The notes under the pieces were generated by a model. It did not search any database. It saw only the letters and a list, made by a program, of their open reading frames with translations, and was not told the DNA's origin. 32,844 bases of DNA, taken from assembly GCA_021812785.1 (NCBI GenBank), contig JAKAMR010000019.1, positions 1 through 32,844 of the forward strand, in the 5' to 3' direction. Source of the DNA: Nitrospirota bacterium. Lineage in GTDB: Bacteria; Nitrospirota; Thermodesulfovibrionia; Thermodesulfovibrionales; JdFR-88. This document shows, piece by piece, positions 16,931 to 23,997 of the stretch (the stretch's first letter is position 1; every line of letters starts with the position of its first letter). Both the position numbers and the translations under genes were made by a program.

Positions 16931-18405
16931 AAAAAGGCGGGCGGGCCGTGAGACCCGTCCCAAAAGAAGAAAAAACAAAAACACAAACCCCCAAAAAAAC
17001 CATCGGCCAGGAAACTGAACAGATGCGGGAAGCCAGGTACCTGGAAGTCCTCCGCTATCTCTACGGCCTCCAGAAATTCGGCATAAAGCTGGGGCTTCAG
17101 AACATACGCAGCCTGCTTTCCTCCCTGGGCAACCCCGAAAGCAGTTTCAAGTGCATCCATGTGGCCGGCACCAACGGCAAGGGCTCCACATCCGCGGCTA
17201 TAGCCTCCATCCTCAGGGCCGCAGGGAAAAAAACGGGCCTCTTCACCTCTCCCCATCTGCTTGACTTCACCGAAAGGATGAAGATTGACGGGCAGGAGAT
17301 CGGAACGGGAAAGACCGTGGAGCTTGCGGCGGAGGTAAAGGAGGCGGTTGAGCGGACGAAGGGTTTTTCAAAAGATATAAGCCCCACATTTTTTGAGTTC
17401 ATCACGGCCATGGCCCTACTTTGGTTCAGGCAGGAGGGCGTGGAATGGGCGGTGCTTGAGACGGGCATGGGGGGCAGACTGGATTCCACCAACGTTGTAA
17501 CCCCGGAGGTCTCCGTTATCACTACCGTGGGGGTGGACCACAAGGAGTTCCTTGGGGGCACGCTCAGGGAGATAGCCCAGGAGAAGGCGGGCATAATAAA
17601 GCAGGGGGTCCCGGTGGTTTTGGGCCCCCAGAGGCCGGAGACGCTGGCTGTTTTTGAAGAGCGTTTTTTTTCGTTGAACAGGGATCTTACTTTGCTGGGG
17701 TCATCATCGCCCCGGCTTTTTCTTTATGGGAGGGAATTTTCATCCGCGCTGGCCGAAAGCTCCGCTGGCGGCGTCATTTTTGATTATTCGGGTTCTTTCT
17801 TTTCGGCCAAGAACCTTTTTTTTCCCCTGGCCGGGGATTACCAGATCATAAACGGCGCGGTGGCCGCGGAGGCCGCAGCAGCCGCCGGGATGGGCAGCGA
17901 GGGTTTTGTACGTGAAGGGCTAAGGCTGGCAACACTTCCCGGAAGGCTGGAACTCCTGGAGGAGTCACCGGAGATAAGGCTGGACGGAGCCCACAACCCG
18001 GATGCGGCCGCCGCGCTGGCCGGGGCGCTCAGGAAGATATTCCTGGCTGAAGGAAGAAGGCTCATCCTGGTGCTTGGTATAATGGGCGACAAGGACATCG
18101 ACGGCATCCTGGCCCCGCTTCTGCCCCTGGCGGCTGAAAGCGGCGGGAAGGCGATATTTACCGCCCCGGCCTACGGGAGGGCCGCAGGGCCGGAAGAGCT
18201 GCAAAGACGCGCCGATGCCCTGGGCTTTTACGGGATGGGCAATGTGGCGGCCTCATCGCTTTCCAAGGCGATACGGGAGGCAAAAAAGCTCGCCCGGCCG
18301 GAGGACCTGATCGTGGTAACGGGCTCTTTTTACACCGCGGGAGAAGCAAAAGAGATCCTGAAGCAGGAGGGCGGAAAACTTTCCAGGCTTAGAGAGACAA
18401 GGTAA
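16927..18405 (+). CDS. folC: Bifunctional folylpolyglutamate / dihydrofolate synthase
   Basis: A 492-residue Mur-ligase-family FolC. The P-loop is HVAGTNGKGSTSAAIASIL (GTNGKGS at 81-87). FTSPHLLDFTERM, the VLETGMGGRLDSTN loop, TTVGVDHKEFLGGTLREIA, and the C-terminal LDGAHNPDAAAAL domain motif follow. It adds glutamates to (dihydro)folate. The first ~33 residues are a Lys/Thr/Pro-rich extension before the family's normal start. An ATG at 17026 (MREARYLEVLRYLYGL) with AGGA about 10 nt upstream could be the true start. ATG 16927 overlaps the accD stop. Confidence 0.94.
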   Translation: MKKGGRAVRPVPKEEKTKTQTPKKTIGQETEQMREARYLEVLRYLYGLQKFGIKLGLQNIRSLLSSLGNPESSFKCIHVAGTNGKGSTSAAIASILRAAGKKTGLFTSPHLLDFTERMKIDGQEIGTGKTVELAAEVKEAVERTKGFSKDISPTFFEFITAMALLWFRQEGVEWAVLETGMGGRLDSTNVVTPEVSVITTVGVDHKEFLGGTLREIAQEKAGIIKQGVPVVLGPQRPETLAVFEERFFSLNRDLTLLGSSSPRLFLYGREFSSALAESSAGGVIFDYSGSFFSAKNLFFPLAGDYQIINGAVAAEAAAAAGMGSEGFVREGLRLATLPGRLELLEESPEIRLDGAHNPDAAAALAGALRKIFLAEGRRLILVLGIMGDKDIDGILAPLLPLAAESGGKAIFTAPAYGRAAGPEELQRRADALGFYGMGNVAASSLSKAIREAKKLARPEDLIVVTGSFYTAGEAKEILKQEGGKLSRLRETR

Positions 18406-18429
18406 GCGGGAGAGTCAAAAAGCAAAAAT

Positions 18430-20469
18430 ATGCGGAGGGCAGATCAGGCGAGAGGGGCAAGCAAGATCGGGGGAGGACTTGCCGTTTCAATCCTTACCCT
18501 GGCCCTCGCGTTTTTTTGTCTTCTTTTTTTGCCCTCTGCCGCGCGGGCTCAAAAACAGGACCAAAAAGAAAAAGGGAAAGAAAACGCAAAAAGCCTGCCC
18601 GGGCAGATCAACATAAGTTCAGACACCATGACCCACTCCGGCAACAGTTATTATTTTGAGGGCTCCGTCGTGATAGTGCGGGGGGACCTTACAGCCGGAG
18701 GCGACAGGGCGATCTATAACGCGGTGACGGATGATCTGCATCTCATCGGGAACGCCTACATGGTGGACCCGGCGGTAGTCATAAACGCCCGCGAGGCCAT
18801 TTACAACATGAAAAGCAAGACGGGTGTCCTTTACGATGCCTCCATATTTGTACGGAAAAGGAATTTCTATATAAAGGGAAGCACGATAAACAGGGTTGCC
18901 CCGGACACATACCTGGTTAAAAAAGCTGTGTTTACCGCATGCGAAGGCAATCACCCCGCCTGGGCGCTGGAGGCGGCTACGGCCAAGGCGGTGATCGGGG
19001 ACAAACTCTGGATGAAGGACGCCCGGATCAAGGCGGGCCCCATCCCGGTATTCTATACGCCGCGGTTCGCGGCCTCCTTGTCGCAAAAGCGGGCCAGCGG
19101 TTTTCTTTCCCCCAATCTGGGCTGGAGCACATTTGGCGGCGCAAACATCGATATCCCTTATTACTGGGCCATTTCCGGCAACAAGGACGCTACCGTGAGC
19201 CTGGATTACTATTCAAAAAGGGCCGTTGGCGGCTCGCTGGAGGGCCGTTACCTGTTTCCCTCCGCGATCGATCCGTCGGGGATCTCCGGGTTTGAGAAGC
19301 TCACGTATCTGCGCGACTGGAAAGACCAGGTCAATTATCTGACCCTGTACGGGTGGAATACAGGGCCTTACGCTTCCGTGGAGCTCAATTGGGCCAACCA
19401 CAGGGACTACCATAAGCTCTTCGACCTTAACTTCCAGAAGTCAGAACAGCGTTTCCTGGAATCCAAGGGAGAGGGGCGGCTGGAGCTCTCCGGTTATGGA
19501 AAGGCCTTTGTGAGGGTGCGCTGGTTCCAGGACGAAATGGACGGAGTGGACCAGTCCGGCGTCATCCAGGAACTGCCGGAGGCAGGCGTTTATCTCTATC
19601 CAAGGAGGGTAAGCCCTCAATTCCTGGGGCACACCGCCGCGTTTGACATGCAGTCCGCGCTTACAAATTTCTGGCGCGAGGACGGACAAACCGCGGTGAG
19701 GTTCTATGCCGCCCCGAGGCTGTCTTATACGGTTGGCGACGGGGTCAGCTTTTTCCAGTCCGCGGGGGTTGGGATAAGGCATTACGATCTCATGTCGCCA
19801 GGCCAGGAGATAGACAGGGTGGTCTTCAACTATGATGCGTCACTGCGGACGAGGTTTGAAAAGACCTTTCGAAACGGGGTCACCCATTACGTGGAACCCT
19901 CGCTCGAATTCGTTGACAGGGACCTTTCCGGACAGGCCCCGCCTATAGTCTTCGATTCCACGGAACTGGAGGACAAGGCCCGTTATCTGCAGGCTTCGCT
20001 GATGAACCGGTTCAGGGACAAGGGCGGCGAGTTCTTGGATGTCCTGGTAACGGAGCAGTTCGACACCAGGGTTGGCCGCGCCCAGCCCATCACGCTTAAC
20101 ATATCTTCCTCCAGGCCGGCCGCGATCAGCGGCAGCCTCACCTATGACCCTTACGCCCGGAAGCTCCAGGCTGTCCAGTTGAACTCCACCTTTTCCCTGT
20201 TAAAGGGGGTTTCGTTTAACGTGATAGAGACATATACGCCGGTGCAGGACTCCTGGGTGCATAACATAAGCTCCAGTGTGGTCCTCTCATCTTATTTCAC
20301 GGTCGTAAACGCCATATGGTACGACACGACGGCTGGTCTGCAGCAATTCAGTTCCGAGCTCCGGTACCAAAGCCAGTGCTGGGGGATGGACTTCATCTTT
20401 GACAAGAAGCCCGGCAATACCGCTTTTTACGCCAGGGTGAGGCTGAGAGGGCTTGGCAGCGGCGTTTAA
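18430..20469 (+). CDS. lptD: LPS-assembly protein LptD
   Basis: A 679-residue outer-membrane protein. A long positively charged signal region with hydrophobic core (ILTLALAFFCLLFLPSAARA) is cleaved near residue 40. Then comes a LptA/OstA-like jellyroll (about 56-165: INISSDTMTHSGNSYYFEGS, repeated strand motifs), followed by a large beta-barrel with LSQKRASGFLSPNLGWSTFG and DIPYYWAIS, typical of LptD. It inserts lipopolysaccharide into the outer leaflet together with LptE. After the signal peptide there are only two cysteines, Cys171 and Cys650, one in each domain. The length is shorter than E. coli LptD (784). Confidence 0.92.
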   Translation: MRRADQARGASKIGGGLAVSILTLALAFFCLLFLPSAARAQKQDQKEKGKENAKSLPGQINISSDTMTHSGNSYYFEGSVVIVRGDLTAGGDRAIYNAVTDDLHLIGNAYMVDPAVVINAREAIYNMKSKTGVLYDASIFVRKRNFYIKGSTINRVAPDTYLVKKAVFTACEGNHPAWALEAATAKAVIGDKLWMKDARIKAGPIPVFYTPRFAASLSQKRASGFLSPNLGWSTFGGANIDIPYYWAISGNKDATVSLDYYSKRAVGGSLEGRYLFPSAIDPSGISGFEKLTYLRDWKDQVNYLTLYGWNTGPYASVELNWANHRDYHKLFDLNFQKSEQRFLESKGEGRLELSGYGKAFVRVRWFQDEMDGVDQSGVIQELPEAGVYLYPRRVSPQFLGHTAAFDMQSALTNFWREDGQTAVRFYAAPRLSYTVGDGVSFFQSAGVGIRHYDLMSPGQEIDRVVFNYDASLRTRFEKTFRNGVTHYVEPSLEFVDRDLSGQAPPIVFDSTELEDKARYLQASLMNRFRDKGGEFLDVLVTEQFDTRVGRAQPITLNISSSRPAAISGSLTYDPYARKLQAVQLNSTFSLLKGVSFNVIETYTPVQDSWVHNISSSVVLSSYFTVVNAIWYDTTAGLQQFSSELRYQSQCWGMDFIFDKKPGNTAFYARVRLRGLGSGV

Positions 20470-20546
20470 AGTTTTTATATTTTTTTTAAAAACAGTGGGT
20501 GCTTTTCCATCGAGCGCCGGTTTTAAGTTAAAATGATTTTGTGGAG

Positions 20547-20729
20547 ATGAAAGAAAAAAGGATGGGATGCAAGACCTGCGGCGCTCAGGTCAAGGCCGTT
20601 TTCGGCTGAAGGAGCGTAAGGATACGCTGCACGTCGTGCGGCAGGAGTTTTGAGATAAAAGATTATCTGGATGAGATCGATGAGAGGCTCTGGGAAGAGA
20701 TCTCCCGCCGCCCCTGCAACAGAGCATGA
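20547..20729 (+). CDS. Small dual-CXXC protein with in-frame TGA (probable selenoprotein)
   Basis: If TGA at 20607-20609 is read as selenocysteine, one frame runs from ATG 20547 to TGA 20727 and gives 60 residues. It reads MKEKRMGCKTCGAQVKAVFG, U21, then RSVRIRCTSCGRSFEIKDYL and an acidic helix ending RRPCNRA. A CxxC pair lies on each side (Cys8/Cys11 and Cys28/Cys31), as in a zinc ribbon or redox site with Sec between. Both halves read as one protein, so a chance stop is unlikely. ATG 20562 is an alternative start. From memory, annotation pipelines have a family named as a dual-CXXC-motif small (seleno)protein, and I cannot verify the match here. The alternative is a nonsense-mutated pseudogene. 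GGAG abuts the first ATG. The gene lies between lptD and the cysteine-cluster protein. Confidence 0.75.
20626..20642 (+). promoter_or_regulatory. SECIS-like hairpin downstream of the TGA
   Basis: GCTGCAC (20626-20632), loop GTC, GTGCGGC (20636-20642) form a 7-bp stem with one G-T pair. The three-base loop begins with G then T(U), and lies 23 nt after the TGA. Bacterial SECIS elements usually have a small loop with an early G, about 16-37 nt after the UGA, so this fits. A second hairpin, AGCGTA-AGGA-TACGCT (20613-20628), overlaps it and could compete. Confidence 0.6.
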
Positions 20730-20771
20730 TCAAATATAACAGGGCATAATGAGGCGGCAACAGGGCATGAT
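20718..20771. repeat. Three 13-bp direct repeats, 20-21 bp apart
   Basis: AACAGAGCATGAT (20718), AACAGGGCATAAT (20738) and AACAGGGCATGAT (20759) follow one another at two-helical-turn spacing. The first overlaps the end of the dual-CXXC gene (its CNRA-stop codons), and the others fill the gap before the next gene. Function unknown. Confidence 0.6.
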
Positions 20772-20794
20772 AAAGGAGTGAATAAAAAAAGAAA

Positions 20795-21379
20795 ATGATC
20801 AAAGCGTCTCTTGAAAAACTGGAAGACCTGTACGCCCGTATGGACACCGAGTATGAAAAACTCTCGCAGCTTTATGGTCTTGCCTGCGAGGGGTGCGCTG
20901 AAAACTGCTGCTCCCAGAGGTTCCACCATCACACGCTTGCCGAGTATCTTTTTTTGCTCGAAGGTCTCAAGGCCGCGGAACCGGAGATCCAGGAGACCAT
21001 TTTAAGGCGGGCCAGGGTGGTGGTCGAAAGCTACGCCCACGAGCTGGAGGCCGGGGAGATATTCAAGCTCATGTGCCCCGTGAACTTTAACGGTCTTTGC
21101 GCACTCTACAAATGGAGGCCCATGATATGCAGGCTTCACGGCCTGCCCCATTATTTCATAATGCCCGACGGCGCCAGGAAAGCCGGGAGCGGGTGCCACA
21201 GGCTGAACGGCGCGGAAAAGGCCACACCCCATCACGGCATGGACAGGACCCCTTTTTATGAGGGGCTTGCGCGGATAGAAAAAGACGTGCGGGAGCATCT
21301 GGGCTACAGGGAGCGGTTCAGGAAGACCACGGCGCAGATGCTGATGGATATGTCCCTGGAAGTGGACATCGACGGATGA
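20795..21379 (+). CDS. YkgJ/UPF0153-type cysteine-cluster protein
   Basis: A 194-residue soluble protein with eight spaced cysteines: Cys31, Cys34, Cys38-Cys39 (CEGCAENCC), Cys94, Cys102, Cys112 (LCALYKWRPMICRLHG) and Cys134. This pattern is the CxxCxxxCC ... Cx(n)RPxxCRxHG signature of the YkgJ family, predicted to bind zinc or iron, with no established function. The ATG is preceded by an A-rich run. GGAG is 16 nt away, so the ribosome-binding site is weak. It follows the probable selenoprotein by 65 bp. Confidence 0.8.
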   Translation: MIKASLEKLEDLYARMDTEYEKLSQLYGLACEGCAENCCSQRFHHHTLAEYLFLLEGLKAAEPEIQETILRRARVVVESYAHELEAGEIFKLMCPVNFNGLCALYKWRPMICRLHGLPHYFIMPDGARKAGSGCHRLNGAEKATPHHGMDRTPFYEGLARIEKDVREHLGYRERFRKTTAQMLMDMSLEVDIDG

Positions 21380-21438
21380 ATTTTCCTTTTTTGTTCTTTC
21401 AGTAAAATGGACCAGCAAAAGGGAAAAATAAAATAAAA

Positions 21439-21936
21439 ATCAAAATAAAGAAACTCCTCATAGACGGATATAACCTGACAGGCATCCAGCACCCTGACCT
21501 GGAGAAAGAAAGGGGAGAGTTGTTGGAGCAGCTGCGGTTCTACCGGGAGAGGAAGGGGCATGAGATCACGGTTGTATTTGACGGATGGGGCGGCAGCTCT
21601 CACCTGGAAAGCCGTTCGGTCCTTGGCGGCCTGAACGTCATCTACTCCAGGATAGGAGAAAAAGCGGACGCCGTGATCAAAAGGATGCTCGAAAAAGAAA
21701 GCGGCATCATTCTTGTAAGCTCCGACCGGGAGCTGCAGAACGCGGCATGGGCCCACGGCTCGGTGGCCGTTTCCTCCGCGCTTTTCACGAAGAAACTTTT
21801 TCTTTTTTCGGACGGCAGCGGGGCGGAGGGGGAACCGGAAGAAGATGATGATTCTTTCTCCACCCGGCGCACGGGAAACCCAAGGCAGCCCTCAAAACGG
21901 CAAAAAGCCCTTGAGAGGGCACTGAAGGGACTATGA
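21439..21936 (+). CDS. NYN/YacP-type RNase-like protein with no canonical start codon
   Basis: The frame encodes KKLLIDGYNLTG, then VVFDGWGG and ILVSSDRELQNAAWAHGS, the conserved acidic motifs of NYN/YacP (PIN-like) nucleases. This gives about 165 residues with a Ser/Arg/Lys-rich tail. No ATG, GTG or TTG opens this frame before the first motif: the frame is closed by TAA at 21403, and the first standard start is TTG 21520, which would delete LLIDGYN. The best-placed initiator is ATC at 21439, where related proteins would have ATG (xKIKKLLIDGYN). A nearby ATG at 21407 is in another frame and stops after nine codons. The 3' end overlaps the response-regulator start (ATGA). Confidence 0.75.
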   Translation: MKIKKLLIDGYNLTGIQHPDLEKERGELLEQLRFYRERKGHEITVVFDGWGGSSHLESRSVLGGLNVIYSRIGEKADAVIKRMLEKESGIILVSSDRELQNAAWAHGSVAVSSALFTKKLFLFSDGSGAEGEPEEDDDSFSTRRTGNPRQPSKRQKALERALKGL

Positions 21937-22634
21937 TGGCCGAAAAGAAGACCACGGTACTGGTAGTCGAAGACGAAAAGAAGATATCAGACGTCGTAAA
22001 GCTCTACCTTGAAAGGGAGGGTTTCCTGCCTCTGATAGCGGGCTCGGCGGAGGAGGCAATGCATCACCTTAAGCAGCCCCCGGACCTCGTTGTACTGGAC
22101 CTCATGCTCCCGGGCATCCAGGGAGAGGAGCTCTGCGGCATGATAAGGCAGAACTCGAATGTGCCCATAATCATGCTTACAGCCAGGACGGGTGAGGACG
22201 ACATCATAAAGGGCCTGAGCCTAGGCGCGGACGATTACGTTCAAAAACCCTTCAGCCCCGGAGAGCTTCTTGCGCGGATAAAGGCGCAGCTGAGGAGGCA
22301 CAAAAGGCCTTACACCAGGATGTCTTTCAACAAGGGTTCGCTGACCATAGACGTGCTTAAGAGAGAGGTGGCCCGCGACGGCCAGCCGCTTACCCTTACC
22401 CCCTCGGAATTCGGCATCCTTGTCTCCCTTTGCGAGAGACCGGGGATGGTGCTTTCGCGCCTGCAGCTTGTCAATATGGTGCAGGGCTATGATTTCGAAG
22501 GTTATGAGCGGACGATCGACGCCCACGTGAAGAACCTCCGTCAAAAAATAGAGGACGATCCCAAGAACCCCACTTTCATCAAGACCATATACGGGATAGG
22601 CTACAAGTTCATAGGCGCAAGGGATGAGGAGTAA
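21933..22634 (+). CDS. OmpR-family response regulator
   Basis: A 233-residue transcription factor. The receiver domain is at 8-118, with phosphate-acceptor Asp56 (VVLDLMLP), the acidic pair in VVEDE, Thr84 (MLTART) and Lys105 (QKPFSPGEL). The winged-helix DNA-binding domain is at ~128-230, with TPSEFGILVSLCERPG, RTIDAHVKNLRQKI and IYGIGYKF. ATG 21933 and the adjacent ATG 21936 are both possible. It overlaps the NYN gene by 4 bp and its sensor kinase by 11 bp, so the pair is translated together. Target genes are unknown. The neighbouring lptD is a conceivable envelope-stress target, but no site was identified. Confidence 0.93.
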   Translation: MMAEKKTTVLVVEDEKKISDVVKLYLEREGFLPLIAGSAEEAMHHLKQPPDLVVLDLMLPGIQGEELCGMIRQNSNVPIIMLTARTGEDDIIKGLSLGADDYVQKPFSPGELLARIKAQLRRHKRPYTRMSFNKGSLTIDVLKREVARDGQPLTLTPSEFGILVSLCERPGMVLSRLQLVNMVQGYDFEGYERTIDAHVKNLRQKIEDDPKNPTFIKTIYGIGYKFIGARDEE

Positions 22635-23997
22635 GCTTTTTGTAGCCTTCCTTCTGGTCATCGCGCTGGCCCTTCTTTCAAACTTCCTTTTTGGCCGCAG
22701 GATACTGAAGGACTTTGCTGCCTACGAGAAGGGCACAAGGGAGGACCATATTTATTGGGTCCTTGCCTCCGTTGAAGGCAGCTATACCGCTGGTTCAAGG
22801 GGCGGACGCTGGGACATGAAGTCCCTGGACGACTCCCTGCGCTGGGCCGCCATGTTGCGGTTTGACTGCAAGGTGGAAGACCTTTCAGGCAAGACTGTCA
22901 TGAGCTCCGTGCAGGCGGTAAACCGCCTTGGGGAGGCAATGCGCTTGCGGATGCAGATAGTCGAGCCCGAAAGCACGGGCGGCCCGCCCTATGAGAACTA
23001 TCCCCTGTTCCACAGGGGCAGCCAGATAGGCACGCTTGCCATCAGGGACCTCTTGCCCCCGCCTGATTCGCCGATTAGACAGAAAGAGCATATCTTCAAA
23101 GAAAGGGGGCGGCAATTCCTCATCACATCTTTTGCGATAGCGGGCTGCGGCGCCCTTTTTCTGGCTATTGTCTTCAGCCAGTTTTTGTCCAGGCCTGTCA
23201 GAGAGCTCAAGCGGGCCGCCCAGACCCTTGCCGGAGGCGACCTCTCCGTGCGCCTAAAAGGGGCGGGCGCGGATGAGATAGGCAGGCTCAAGGCATCCTT
23301 CAACGCCATGGCGGAGGCCCTCCAGAGGGAGGACTCTTTAAGAAAACGGCTTACCTCCAATGTGGCCCATGAACTGCGCACCCCGCTTGCCGTTATGCGG
23401 GCGCGGATAGAGGCAATGATCGACGGGGTGATCGATGCGGACCGTGCCGGACTCGAATCACTTCAGGTTGAGCTTGACTCTCTGACCCGCCTTATAGGCA
23501 GCATGGAGGACCTTACAAAGGCGGAGGCAGGTTTCTTAAAGAAAAGCCCGCCGGAGAAGGTGCTTCTGCGGGAATTCCTGGAAGGCATCATCACGGGCAT
23601 GGAGCCCCTTTTCATGGACAGCGGCCTGAAACTGGAGCTTGCGCCGGGACAGGAATTTTCCGTGTTCACCGAGCCTGAGAAGCTGGAAAAAGTGCTTAAA
23701 AATATAATCAAGAACGCCAGGAACCACACCGCACAGGGCGGGGTGCTGCTGAAATACGGCATTGAGGGCGCGATGTTCTACATCGAGGTGGAAGATACCG
23801 GCAAGGGAATAGCCCCCGGCGAGCTTGCCCGCATCTTTGACAGGTTTTACAAGGGAAAGGGTTCAAAGGGATTCGGCCTGGGGCTCGCAATAGCCAGGGA
23901 GCTTATAGAGGTCATGGGAGGCAGCGTGGGCGTGCGAAGCGAACCGGGAGCAGGCTCAGTATTCAAGATCATTCTGCCCCGCGGGAAAGAGCATTAA
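22624..23997 (+). CDS. Membrane sensor histidine kinase
   Basis: A 457-residue kinase: TM1 (residues ~5-23), a periplasmic sensor of about 140 residues, TM2 (~166-186), HAMP (SRPVRELKRAAQTLAGGDLS, ~188-240), HisKA with His249 (SNVAHELRTPLAVMRAR), and HATPase with the N-box NIIKNARNHT, G1 DTGKG, and FGLGLAIARELI. It phosphorylates the OmpR-type regulator encoded just upstream. The stimulus cannot be inferred. The last 29 bp overlap tail-to-tail with the ligase gene on the other strand. Confidence 0.93.
   Translation: MRSKLFVAFLLVIALALLSNFLFGRRILKDFAAYEKGTREDHIYWVLASVEGSYTAGSRGGRWDMKSLDDSLRWAAMLRFDCKVEDLSGKTVMSSVQAVNRLGEAMRLRMQIVEPESTGGPPYENYPLFHRGSQIGTLAIRDLLPPPDSPIRQKEHIFKERGRQFLITSFAIAGCGALFLAIVFSQFLSRPVRELKRAAQTLAGGDLSVRLKGAGADEIGRLKASFNAMAEALQREDSLRKRLTSNVAHELRTPLAVMRARIEAMIDGVIDADRAGLESLQVELDSLTRLIGSMEDLTKAEAGFLKKSPPEKVLLREFLEGIITGMEPLFMDSGLKLELAPGQEFSVFTEPEKLEKVLKNIIKNARNHTAQGGVLLKYGIEGAMFYIEVEDTGKGIAPGELARIFDRFYKGKGSKGFGLGLAIARELIEVMGGSVGVRSEPGAGSVFKIILPRGKEH

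Noticed and set aside
20607..20609. Treating the TGA as the real stop of a 20-residue peptide
   Set aside because: The same frame continues with a second CxxC and a plausible C-terminus, and a SECIS-like hairpin follows. A nonsense mutation remains possible but is less likely.
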